Shown piece by piece: positions 17,565-25,187 of a DNA stretch of 64,000 nucleotides. Each line of letters begins with the position of its first letter. The stretch's first letter is position 1. A program made the translations under genes and the position numbers. The DNA lies in the NCBI RefSeq assembly GCF_900169505.1, contig NZ_LT827021.1, positions 3,313,916-3,377,915 of the forward strand, in the 5' to 3' direction. The notes beneath the pieces are model-generated. The model was not told the DNA's origin. It made no database searches and was given only the letters and a program-made list of their open reading frames with translations. The stretch comes from Arabiibacter massiliensis (GTDB lineage Bacteria > Actinomycetota > Coriobacteriia > Coriobacteriales > Eggerthellaceae).

Positions 17565-17947
17565 CAGAACACGCCTTGCTCGATGAGCTCGCGCTGCCTC
17601 TGCTGGAGGAAGAAGGTGGACACCGCCACGTAGAAGCTCTCCTCTTCGCGGCTTTCGGCTTGGCTGAGGAACGCGGAGTTGAACGCCCCCGACAACGTGG
17701 AGCGGCATTCCTCGTAAAGGCGGCGCGCGGTTTCGATGTCGCAGGGAGGCGGCGACTGCACCGCGGCGCTGCCTTTCCTCGGTCGTCCTGCGGCGGGCCG
17801 GGCGCGCAAGCGGCTCTCGACCGACCGTTCGGACACCGCCCACGTGCGCCCGATCTTCGTCCCTTGGAGCACCTGCTTGCCGAGCATCGCGCGCACCCGC
17901 GGCTCGGACACGCCGAGTCGCGCTGCCGCCTCCTTCGTGCTGAGCAT
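17564..17947 (-). CDS. HTH DNA-binding protein, putative antitoxin/regulator of the zeta-like kinase
   Basis: The protein has 127 residues from the ATG at 17947 (AAAGGAAGG upstream). Residues 1-50 are a MerR/excisionase-type helix-turn-helix (LSTKEAAARLGVSEPRVRAML ... GRTWAVSERSV). The C-terminal part is helical and acidic (RRLYEECRSTLSGAFNSAFLSQAESREEE). It overlaps the kinase gene by four bases. The pair resembles toxin-antitoxin modules in which a DNA-binding antitoxin represses its own operon. An AT-rich leader with ATTATA on the plus strand at 17988-17993 (TATAAT read on the minus strand) is the likely promoter. Confidence 0.72.
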   Translation of the reverse strand: MLSTKEAAARLGVSEPRVRAMLGKQVLQGTKIGRTWAVSERSVESRLRARPAAGRPRKGSAAVQSPPPCDIETARRLYEECRSTLSGAFNSAFLSQAESREEESFYVAVSTFFLQQRQRELIEQGVF

Positions 17948-17987
17948 CGAGCCTTCCTTTCGCCGCCTCATGTTCTTGTTCCTATTA

Positions 17988-17993
17988 ATTATA
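17988..17993 (-). promoter_or_regulatory. Candidate -10 box for the HTH/zeta operon
   Basis: TATAAT on the minus strand, 41 bases before the start codon, in the only AT-rich patch of the region. No clear -35 is seen. Confidence 0.4.
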
Positions 17994-18040
17994 TCGTAAT
18001 CGCAATAATTCCGCACTCGTACACGCGCAGAAAGCACGCG

Positions 18041-18067
18041 TGCCGGCGGACGCGGGGTCCGCCGGCA
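18041..18067. terminator. Perfect GC hairpin downstream of the DUF1846 gene
   Basis: TGCCGGCGGAC and its exact complement surround a five-base loop. It lies beyond the second hairpin at 18078-18143 in the minus direction. No T-run follows. Confidence 0.4.
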
Positions 18068-18077
18068 CGGCACGTCG

Positions 18078-18143
18078 GTGCGCATTGTCGCCCGAAACGT
18101 ACGGAATAGCGCCCGAAAACGTACTTTTCGGGCGACAGTGCGC
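18078..18143. repeat. Imperfect inverted repeat with an internal third copy
   Basis: Arms GTCGCCCGAAACGTAC and GTACTTTTCGGGCGAC face each other, and the loop contains a further CGCCCGAAAACGTAC. It sits 18 bases after the stop of the minus-strand DUF1846 gene and may act as its terminator. Confidence 0.45.
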
Positions 18144-18160
18144 GCGTCGCGAACGGCCGC

Positions 18161-19642
18161 CTACTTGTGGTAGTACCGGTGCTGCTCGTACTTGGGCTCG
18201 CAGCAGACGTTGATGCCGAGCGTGCGGTAGAGCTTCTCGTCGGTGGCCGACAGGATCACGCTGAAGAACGCGTCGCATCCGCGCAGCCCGTTCACGCTGT
18301 CGATGAGCTTCGCGGCCAGCGGGTCGGTGGCCGAGCTGATGGAGAGCGCAATGAGCGTCTCGTCGGAATGCAGGCGCGGGTTGCGCGAATGCAGCTGGTC
18401 GGTCTTGAGGCGGCAGATGGGCGTGATGGCCTCGTCGCTGATCACGTCGATGTCGTCGTCCACGCCGGCCACGCCCTTGAGCGCGTTCATCAGAAGCGAC
18501 GACGCCGCGCCCAATAGCGACGACGTCTTGCCGGTCACCACCGTGCCGTCGGGCAGCACCATCGCGCCCGCGGGGCCGCCGGTGGTCTCCTCCTTCAGCA
18601 GCGCGGCCGAGCGCGCGGGGGAGAGGCTCGCGTTCACGCCCGCTTGGTTCATCAGCAGTTCCAGCCGTTCGAGGCGCTCCTGGCCCGCGCCGGTGCGCTT
18701 CACCTCCACGGCGGTCTGGAAGTAGCGGCGCACGATCTCCATCTTGGCGGCGTCGCGCACGGCCTCGTCGTCCACGATGGCGTTGCCGGCCATGTTCACG
18801 CCCATGTCGGTGGGCGACTGGTACGGGCTCTCGCCCGAGATGCGCTCCATCATGGCCTTGAGCACGGGGAATATCTCCACATCGCGGTTGTAGTTCACCG
18901 TCGTCTCGCCGTAGGCCTCCAGGTGGAAAGGGTCGATGGTGTTCGCGTCGTCGAGGTCCACCGTGGCGGCCTCGTAGGCGATGTTCACCGGGTGCTTGAG
19001 CGGCAGGTTCCACACGGGGAACGTCTCGTACTTGGCGTAGCCGGCCGCGATGCCGCGCGCGTGCTCGTGGTAGAGCTGCGAGAGGCACGTGGCCATCTTG
19101 CCCGAGCCGGGGCCGGGCGCCGTCACCACCACCAGCGGGCGCGACGTCTCCACGTACTCGTTCTTGCCGTAGCCCTCGTCGCTCACGATGTGGTCGATGT
19201 CGTAGGGGTAGCCGGCGATGGGGTAGTGCAGGTAGCTCTTGATCCCCAGGCTGTCGAGCCGCTTGCGGAACGCGCCGGCCGAGGGCTGGTTGGCGTAGTG
19301 GGTGATCACGACGCCCGAGGTGGCGAAGCCCACGGAGCGGAAGATGTCCATGAGGCGCAGCACGTCCTCGTCGTAGGTGATGCCCAGATCTCCGCGCACC
19401 TTGCTCTTCTCGATGTCGTTGGCGTTGATGGCGATGATCACTTCGACGTCGTCGGCGAGGCTCTTCAGCATGCGGATCTTGGAATCGGGCTCGAAGCCGG
19501 GCAGCACGCGCGCGGCGTGGAAGTCGTCGAAGAGCTTTCCGCCGAACTCGAGGTAGAGCTTGCCCCCGAACTGGTCGATGCGGTTGCGGATATGCTCTGC
19601 CTGCAGCGCGATGTACTTGTCGTTGTCGAATCCGATGCGCAT
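18161..19642 (-). CDS. DUF1846 family protein
   Basis: The protein has 493 residues from the ATG at 19642 (GGAAGGGGCG upstream); the frame is open further but without a better start. It begins MRIGFDNDKYIALQAEHI and contains LVVVTAPGPGSGKMATCLSQLYHE (about 175-198), both hallmarks of the DUF1846 family, with the family's usual length of about 500 residues. The glycine-rich loop suggests nucleotide binding. The family is widespread in gut Firmicutes and Actinobacteria and, as far as I know, has no established function. It is monocistronic here, divergent from xerD, with hairpins after the stop. Confidence 0.85.
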   Translation of the reverse strand: MRIGFDNDKYIALQAEHIRNRIDQFGGKLYLEFGGKLFDDFHAARVLPGFEPDSKIRMLKSLADDVEVIIAINANDIEKSKVRGDLGITYDEDVLRLMDIFRSVGFATSGVVITHYANQPSAGAFRKRLDSLGIKSYLHYPIAGYPYDIDHIVSDEGYGKNEYVETSRPLVVVTAPGPGSGKMATCLSQLYHEHARGIAAGYAKYETFPVWNLPLKHPVNIAYEAATVDLDDANTIDPFHLEAYGETTVNYNRDVEIFPVLKAMMERISGESPYQSPTDMGVNMAGNAIVDDEAVRDAAKMEIVRRYFQTAVEVKRTGAGQERLERLELLMNQAGVNASLSPARSAALLKEETTGGPAGAMVLPDGTVVTGKTSSLLGAASSLLMNALKGVAGVDDDIDVISDEAITPICRLKTDQLHSRNPRLHSDETLIALSISSATDPLAAKLIDSVNGLRGCDAFFSVILSATDEKLYRTLGINVCCEPKYEQHRYYHK

Positions 19643-19819
19643 GGGTTGGCCGCGCCCCTTCCTTGATGTCGATGCGGTCCGCGCGCCCGGCAGGGCGCAC
19701 GTCGCTGCCAAGTATAGCGCATCTGCGCGCCCCGTTTCGCCGTCGTGTCGCCTGCGGGGCCGAGCGCCGAAGCGGCGGGCGTGCTATCCTGTTGCCTGGC
19801 GCCGCACGTACGGCGCGGA

Positions 19820-19835
19820 TGTTTCACGTGAAACA
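19820..19835. promoter_or_regulatory. parS site (ParB binding), perfect
   Basis: TGTTTCACGTGAAACA is the exact 16-base palindromic parS consensus. It lies 44 bases before the chosen xerD start. A longer xerD frame would translate it as MFHVKH. Confidence 0.92.
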
Positions 19836-19878
19836 TCCGTTCGCGGCGCGAGGACGGTCCGACGACGAAAGGCGGCGC

Positions 19879-20772
19879 ATGGAGGAGCTCTGCGGGGAGT
19901 ACCTGGCCCACCTGCGCGTCGAGCGCGGCAGCTCGCCTCTCACCGTGGAGGCCTACGCTGCCGACCTGCGCGACTACCGGGCCTTCCTCGAGGGGATCGG
20001 CATCACGCGGCTCGAGGACGTCGACCGCGACGCGGTGGTGGCCTACGAGGCCGACCTGCTCGAGCGCGGCTATGCGGCCTCGAGCGTGGACCGGCGCGTG
20101 TCGGCCCTCAAGGGATTCCATCGCTTCTGCGTGCGCGAGGGCTTCACGCGCAAGAACCCCGCCGCCACCATCCAGCTGCCGAAGGCGCCCGAGCGCCTGC
20201 CCGACGTGCTGTCGGCGGAGCAGGTGGAGGCGATGCTGGCCGAGCCGCCCGAACGCGAGCCGCGCGCGCTGCGCGACCGCGCCATCCTGGAGGTGCTCTA
20301 CGGCTGCGGCCTGCGCGTGAGCGAGTGCACGGGGCTCGATCTGGGCGACGCGGTGCTCGACGAGGGCTTTCTGCGCGTGGTGGGCAAGGGCGGCAAGGAG
20401 CGCGTCTCGCCCATCTCGGGCGCGGCCCTGCGCGCGCTGTCCGACTACCTGGGCAACGGCCGCCCCGAGCTGGTGAAGCCGTACGCGCGCCCCACGGCGG
20501 CCGTGTTCCTGAACGCGCGCGGCGGGCGCCTCACGCGCCAGAGCGTGCACGCCGTCGTGGCCGCGGCGGGCCGCACGATCGGCGTGGAGAACCTGCATCC
20601 CCACACGCTGCGCCACTCCTTCGCCACCCACATGCTGGAAGGCGGGGCCGACCTGCGCGTCATCCAGGACATCCTCGGTCACGCCGACATCTCCACCACC
20701 CAGATCTACACCCACGTGAGCCGCGCCCACCTGCGCGAGGAGTACCTCGCCGCCCACCCCCGCGCGCACTAG
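19879..20772 (+). CDS. xerD: Tyrosine recombinase XerD-like
   Basis: The protein has 297 residues from the ATG at 19879, the normal XerC/XerD length. The frame continues upstream through a parS site, but family proteins begin as here (MEELCGEYLAHLRVERG). The catalytic residues are visible: R in CGLRVSE, K in VGKGGKE, H and R in HTLRHSFATH, H in LGHADISTTQ and Y in IYTH. It resolves chromosome dimers at dif with its partner Xer protein. XerD rather than XerC is the better guess from the order of conserved blocks, but the window cannot prove it. Perfect parS sites lie on both sides; no partition gene is present. Confidence 0.9.
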   Translation: MEELCGEYLAHLRVERGSSPLTVEAYAADLRDYRAFLEGIGITRLEDVDRDAVVAYEADLLERGYAASSVDRRVSALKGFHRFCVREGFTRKNPAATIQLPKAPERLPDVLSAEQVEAMLAEPPEREPRALRDRAILEVLYGCGLRVSECTGLDLGDAVLDEGFLRVVGKGGKERVSPISGAALRALSDYLGNGRPELVKPYARPTAAVFLNARGGRLTRQSVHAVVAAAGRTIGVENLHPHTLRHSFATHMLEGGADLRVIQDILGHADISTTQIYTHVSRAHLREEYLAAHPRAH

Positions 20773-20798
20773 CGCGGCAGGATGACGGCCCGTGCATA

Positions 20799-20814
20799 TG
20801 TTTCACGTGAAACA
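20799..20814. promoter_or_regulatory. parS site (ParB binding), second perfect copy
   Basis: The same exact 16-base palindrome lies 26 bases after the xerD stop. A further half site (TGTTTCACGCG) begins at 20834. Confidence 0.92.
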
Positions 20815-20833
20815 TCGGGAGCTTCAGCACGGA

Positions 20834-20844
20834 TGTTTCACGCG
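20834..20844. promoter_or_regulatory. parS half site
   Basis: TGTTTCACG matches the left half of parS and the right half has diverged, 35 bases from the second full site. Confidence 0.45.
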
Positions 20845-20913
20845 CGGTCCAGCTGCCCCGGTTCGCGTGCAGCAGAGGGGCGGCGGTCGTCGGGCTGTGG
20901 CGGCGACGGATGC

Positions 20914-20960
20914 GTGGGGCGAAGTGGGCGAGCCGCCCCTTTTCTCCCACTTCGTCCCCC
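20914..20960. repeat. Inverted repeat between xerD and mraZ
   Basis: CGAAGTGGG and CCCACTTCG form a nine-base perfect stem, extended by G-rich and C-rich flanks, around GCGAGCCGCCCCTTTTCT. The GAAGTGGG word matches the MraZ operator repeats near 21266. The rest of 20845-21258 shows no gene or other clear signal. Confidence 0.4.
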
Positions 20961-21258
20961 GGCGGGATGCGGCGCGCGAGGGAATCCCAGGTCGCCCACT
21001 ATCGTCGCAGGTCAGACGCTTGCGAGGCGGGCAGCGGCGGCGACTCGGCCGCGGGCGGCAACGGCGTCTCCCACATATTTCGCATAATTGGACGGCTCCC
21101 CGGCGGCTTTCGCCAGCTTTCCCATATCTTGTGGCCTTGCCGCGCGCTTGAACCAACATCTAGAGCCCAAAGATCCGCGCGCCCGTTTCCGCTGGATAAC
21201 GGGGGGTTCAACGGTGGGTTTCAGGAGGGTGCAAAACAGCCCAAAAAGTCGAATTGTG

Positions 21259-21287
21259 TTGCGAAGTGGGGTGAAGTGGGGTAGAAT
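21259..21287 (+). promoter_or_regulatory. mraZ promoter with MraZ operator repeats
   Basis: TTGCGA at 21259-21264 and TAGAAT at 21282-21287 have a 17-base spacer. Inside it are two GTGGGG words at 21266 and 21276, exactly ten bases apart. MraZ is known to bind such spaced TGGG repeats upstream of its own gene, so this should be an autoregulated promoter for the whole dcw operon. Confidence 0.75.
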
Positions 21288-21331
21288 TCGCAACATCGAA
21301 AGGCCGCAAGAGGCGCGGCGGGAAGGAACAC

Positions 21332-21796
21332 ATGGCTGAAGGCGCCGACAACGTGGTGAACATGAATGGCAAGTTTCGCCACAAGGTGGATGCCAAAGGC
21401 CGTATGTCTTTGCCCGCGACGTTTCGCAAGGCTCTTCCGACCGATCTCGTGGTGACCATCGACCCGTTCGACGAATGCCTGCGCGTGTACGTGGTGGATG
21501 CATTCAACGACTGGGTTGAGCAGGTGTTCGTGGACGCGTTCCCGGAGGGGTACAAGTCCAACGACCGCCAGCACGTCAGGCTGCGCTCCGAGCTGAAGGG
21601 CCGCGCGGACGACGTGAGCGTCGACTCGGCGGGGCGCATCATGCTCCCGGCCGACCAGCGCGCGGCGGTGGGCATCGATAAGGATGTCGTCGTGATAGGC
21701 AACACGGGCTACTTCGAGATCTGGGATGCAAAGCGCTATGACGAGCCCGACGAGGACGTGGACCTCAAGGTTCTGTTCCCCGGACGCAAGTCGTAA
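21332..21796 (+). CDS. mraZ: MraZ transcriptional regulator of the dcw cluster
   Basis: The protein has 154 residues: two AbrB-like swapped-hairpin domains with the paired signatures KVDAKGRMSLPATFRKAL (about 18-35) and VSVDSAGRIMLPADQRA (about 96-112). It binds GTGGG repeats upstream of its own operon; these are seen at 21266-21281. GGAAGGAACAC precedes the ATG. It opens the division and cell wall cluster, nine bases before rsmH. Its length and place are those of the family. Confidence 0.95.
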   Translation: MAEGADNVVNMNGKFRHKVDAKGRMSLPATFRKALPTDLVVTIDPFDECLRVYVVDAFNDWVEQVFVDAFPEGYKSNDRQHVRLRSELKGRADDVSVDSAGRIMLPADQRAAVGIDKDVVVIGNTGYFEIWDAKRYDEPDEDVDLKVLFPGRKS

Positions 21797-21805
21797 GGCG
21801 TGAGC

Positions 21806-22765
21806 ATGCTGACAAGCGAATATCGGCACATACCTGTCCTTCTCGCCGAGTGCCTCGAGCATTTGACACTCAAACCGCAGCACACGTTCGTGGACGCAAC
21901 GCTCGGCGGGGCAGGGCATTCCTTCGAAGCTGCCAAGCGCATCGGGCGCGAGGGCACGCTCATCGGCATCGATCAGGACGAGGTGGCGCTCGCCGCCGCC
22001 CGTCGCAAACTCGGGACGCTGCCTGATGACGTTCGCCCTCGCCTCGAGTTCGTGCGCGGCAACTTCGGAGATATGGACGAAGCGCTTCTGAGCGTGGAGG
22101 TTCCCGGCGTCGACGCGATCCTGTTCGACCTCGGGGTCTCCTCGGTGCAGATAGACACGCCGTCTCGTGGCTTCTCCTTCAAGGAGAACGGCCCTCTTGA
22201 TATGCGGATGGATCCGGGCAAACAAACCTTAACCGCGAAAGAGATCATCGACACCTACAACGCAGCAGATCTCACCCGGGTCATCCGTACGTACTCCGAC
22301 GAGAAGTGGGCGAGCCGCATAGCCGACTTCATCGTCCGTGAGCGCCAGACGCGCCCCATCGAGACGAGCGGGCAGCTGGTCGACCTCATCAAGGCGGCCA
22401 TCCCCGCGTCCGCGAGACGCGCGGGCGGGCACCCGGCGAAGCGCACGTTCCAGGCGCTGCGCATCGAGGTGAACGGCGAGCTCGACGTGCTCGAACGCGG
22501 CCTGGACGCGGCCGTCCGCTGGCTCAACCCCGGCGGCAGGCTCGTGGTGATCAGCTACCACTCGCTGGAGGACCGCATCGTCAAGGAGACGTTCCAGAAG
22601 TTCGCCAACCGTTGCACCTGCCCGCCCGACCTGCCGGTCTGCGCGTGCGGGAAACAGCCGATACTCGATATAGTCACCCGCAAGCCGGTCGTACCGACCG
22701 CCGAGGAGATAGAGCGCAACCCCCGCGCCCGCAGCGCCAAGCTGCGCGTCGCGCAGAAACGCTAG
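21806..22765 (+). CDS. rsmH: 16S rRNA m4C1402 methyltransferase RsmH (MraW)
   Basis: The protein has 319 residues from the ATG at 21806, with AAGG seven bases upstream; a GTG at 21800 is too close to that site. It begins YRHIPVLLAECLEHL and has the SAM-binding FVDATLGGAGHS (about 26-37), GIDQDEVAL, DLGVSS and the RPIETSGQLVDLI and PAKRTFQALRIEVN blocks of the family. It methylates cytidine 1402 of 16S rRNA. It is second in the dcw operon, as in most bacteria. Confidence 0.95.
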   Translation: MLTSEYRHIPVLLAECLEHLTLKPQHTFVDATLGGAGHSFEAAKRIGREGTLIGIDQDEVALAAARRKLGTLPDDVRPRLEFVRGNFGDMDEALLSVEVPGVDAILFDLGVSSVQIDTPSRGFSFKENGPLDMRMDPGKQTLTAKEIIDTYNAADLTRVIRTYSDEKWASRIADFIVRERQTRPIETSGQLVDLIKAAIPASARRAGGHPAKRTFQALRIEVNGELDVLERGLDAAVRWLNPGGRLVVISYHSLEDRIVKETFQKFANRCTCPPDLPVCACGKQPILDIVTRKPVVPTAEEIERNPRARSAKLRVAQKR

Positions 22766-22852
22766 CGGCCCGCACCGCCGCCGCGATAACAACCGAAAAA
22801 GCCCCGCCGAACGACCACCGAACGCAGCCGAAACGAAGAAAGGGGGTTGGGC

Positions 22853-23323
22853 ATGAGCGCAGCACCGGCGTACTCGTACTATCCCGAACGCATCGAGCGC
22901 ATCCCCGAGCGCGCCCCGCGCGAGCGCATCAGCGTCATGCCGGGCCGCGGCCCGCGCACGCAGGCCCCCGCCCTCCCCGCGAGCGTCGTCTTCTTGGCGA
23001 AGGCGCTCGCCGCCGTGCTCTTGGTGGTGGCCGTCGTGGGCGTCGTGCGCATCGGCTTCACGGCCGCAACCGTCACCACGTCCATGCAGTCCCAGGAGCT
23101 CTCGAGCCAGATCGAGCAGGCCCGCGCGAGCGGCGCCGACCTCGAGGTGTCCCAGAGCCTCATGGCCAGCCCGGCCCGCGTGAAGCAGGAGGCCGAGGCG
23201 CTCAAGATGTCCGAGCCGGCCTCGGTGGGCACCATCGAGCTCGAGCAGGACGTCGTGGCAACCGACGCCGAGGGCGACTTGTCCCTGTCCGGAAGCGTGG
23301 CGCGCGCGGCCGCCGGGGCGTAG
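22853..23323 (+). CDS. ftsL: FtsL-like division protein
   Basis: The protein has 156 residues from the ATG at 22853 (GAAAGGGGG upstream). A basic, proline-rich cytoplasmic region (about 1-45) leads to one membrane helix (VVFLAKALAAVLLVVAVVGVV) and an extracytoplasmic helix likely to form a coiled coil (SMQSQELSSQIEQARASGADLEVSQSL). This bitopic layout between rsmH and ftsI is that of FtsL, which with FtsQ/DivIB and FtsB activates septal synthesis. Sequence is poorly conserved in FtsL, so the name rests on position and topology. Confidence 0.75.
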   Translation: MSAAPAYSYYPERIERIPERAPRERISVMPGRGPRTQAPALPASVVFLAKALAAVLLVVAVVGVVRIGFTAATVTTSMQSQELSSQIEQARASGADLEVSQSLMASPARVKQEAEALKMSEPASVGTIELEQDVVATDAEGDLSLSGSVARAAAGA

Positions 23324-23327
23324 CGCC

Positions 23328-25178
23328 GTGACGGATCGATCCCACAGGCCGCGAGAGGGCCGCGCCTCCTCCCGTCGCGGCCACGGAAGCTCGCGCGCGG
23401 ACGTCCGCGCCACCCGCTCGCACGCCTCCCGCCAGGGGCGCTCCCCGCGCGCATCGGCGCCGCGTCCGCCGCGCATGCCGCAGGCCGCCTTCGCCGAGGA
23501 CTCCAACCGCGCGTTCATCCCCATCGTCATCTTCGCGGTGCTGGCCGTCCTGTTCGTCGGGCGCCTCGCGTGGCTGCAGGTGGTGGCCGCGCCCGCCCTC
23601 GCCTCCGAGGCGGAGCAGGCGCGCACCCAGCAGTACTCCATCGAGCCGAGGCGCGGCACCATCTACGACCGCAACGGCACAGTGCTGGCCACCAGCGTGG
23701 ACGCCTACACCATCTACGCCGACCCCACCGAGGTGGAGGACGCCAACGCCACGGCGGAGGCGCTCGCCGGGGTGCTCGGCGGCGAGGCGGCCGATTACCT
23801 GACCCAGCTCACCGCGTCGAACACGCGCTACGCCGCGCTCAAGGAGCGCGCCGACATCGCGCTGGGCGACCAGGTGGGCGCGCTTGGGCTCAAGGGCATC
23901 CACCTCAAAAACGTCACCCGCCGCGAGTACCCCAACGGCCGCGTGGGCGGCCAGGTGGTGGGCGCGTGCAAGGTGGACGTGGACGAGGCGTCCAACTACG
24001 AGTACTACACCGGCATCTCGGGGCTCGAGCTGTACTACAACGACATCCTCTCCGGCGAGGCTGGCTACTACGAGGCCGAGCGCGGCCCCCAGGGCGAGCC
24101 CATTCCCGGCGGCGAGCACGTGGTGCAGGCGGCCGTGGACGGCCAGGACATCATCATCTCCCTCGACATCGAGCTGCAGCAGGCCGTGGAGGACCGGCTG
24201 GTCGCCGACGAGGGGGGCATCATGGCGGGCGGCGGCAGCGCCGTGGTCATGGACGGCGAGACGGGCGAGATCTACGCGGCCGCGTCGCTTCCGCTGTTCA
24301 ACCCGGCCGACCGCACGGACATGGAGGAGGACGCCCCCAAGCTCAAGTGCGTGACCGACCTGTTCGAGCCGGGATCGATCTTCAAGTCGGTCTCCACGAT
24401 GGCCATCCTCGAGACGGGCACCATGCAGCCCGACGACGAGCTGTTCTGCCCGGCGACGATCGAGGCCGACGGCTACGTGATATCCGACGCCCACGAGCGC
24501 GGCGACGCCACCTTCACGCTGCGCGACATCCTCGACCAGTCGTCGAACGTCGGCATCTCGCTGGCCACGGAGAACATGGGCTTCGACGAGCTGTACAACC
24601 ATATCCTCGCGTACAACCTGAACGCGCTCACGGGCGTTGACTACCCCGGAGAGCAGATAGGCTACCTGCTCGACTTCGACCGGTGGAGCCGGGTGCAGGC
24701 CTACAATGTGGCGTTCGGCCAGGGCATCTCGCTCACGCCGCTGCAGATCACCCGCTTCTACGGCGCGCTCGTCAACGACGGCGCGGAGTGCACGCCGCAT
24801 TTCCTCATCAGCAAGCCGCAGTCCGGCGAGGTGGTGGAGTACCCCACCCAGCAGGTCATCGAGAACAAGGAGGCCATCCCCACGATGACCGACATGCTGA
24901 AGACCGTGGTCACCGACGGCACGGGCAAGCAGGCGGCCATCGAGGGCTACAGCGTGGCGGGCAAGACCTCCACCGCCGAGATCTACGACGAGGAGACGAA
25001 GGGTTACAAGAAAGGCGTCTACAACCTGGCCTTCACCGGATTCCTCGCCGACACCACGGGACCGCAATTGGTTTGTTTTGTGGGTGCCAACGAGGTTCCC
25101 ACCGACGGTGTGGTCACGCCGATTTTTAAAGATATAATGGCTACTGCCATCGACCGATTCAAGATTCTGCCGGAGTGA
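23328..25178 (+). CDS. ftsI: Septal peptidoglycan transpeptidase (FtsI/PBP2b class B)
   Basis: The protein has 616 residues from a GTG at 23328, five bases after ftsL. A long basic N-terminus (1-60) precedes one membrane helix (62-84) and the PBP dimerisation region (EPRRGTIYDRNGTVLA, about 106-121). The transpeptidase motifs are S350-x-x-K353 (GSIFKSVS), SSN at 405-407 and KTS at 546-548 in place of the usual KTG. No PASTA domain follows. It cross-links septal peptidoglycan together with FtsW. Placement in the dcw operon settles the identity. Confidence 0.92.
   Translation: MTDRSHRPREGRASSRRGHGSSRADVRATRSHASRQGRSPRASAPRPPRMPQAAFAEDSNRAFIPIVIFAVLAVLFVGRLAWLQVVAAPALASEAEQARTQQYSIEPRRGTIYDRNGTVLATSVDAYTIYADPTEVEDANATAEALAGVLGGEAADYLTQLTASNTRYAALKERADIALGDQVGALGLKGIHLKNVTRREYPNGRVGGQVVGACKVDVDEASNYEYYTGISGLELYYNDILSGEAGYYEAERGPQGEPIPGGEHVVQAAVDGQDIIISLDIELQQAVEDRLVADEGGIMAGGGSAVVMDGETGEIYAAASLPLFNPADRTDMEEDAPKLKCVTDLFEPGSIFKSVSTMAILETGTMQPDDELFCPATIEADGYVISDAHERGDATFTLRDILDQSSNVGISLATENMGFDELYNHILAYNLNALTGVDYPGEQIGYLLDFDRWSRVQAYNVAFGQGISLTPLQITRFYGALVNDGAECTPHFLISKPQSGEVVEYPTQQVIENKEAIPTMTDMLKTVVTDGTGKQAAIEGYSVAGKTSTAEIYDEETKGYKKGVYNLAFTGFLADTTGPQLVCFVGANEVPTDGVVTPIFKDIMATAIDRFKILPE
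25133..25138 (+). promoter_or_regulatory. Possible internal -10 box before murE
   Basis: TATAAT lies in an AT-rich patch at the very end of ftsI, 50 bases before the murE start, with TGGTCA 16 bases upstream. It could give the mur genes an extra promoter. Confidence 0.3.
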
Positions 25179-25187
25179 GGAAGCGCC

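Noticed and set aside
19663..19878. Longer XerD with 72 extra residues
   Set aside because: The extension translates the parS site and non-conserved sequence; the normal family start is at 19879.
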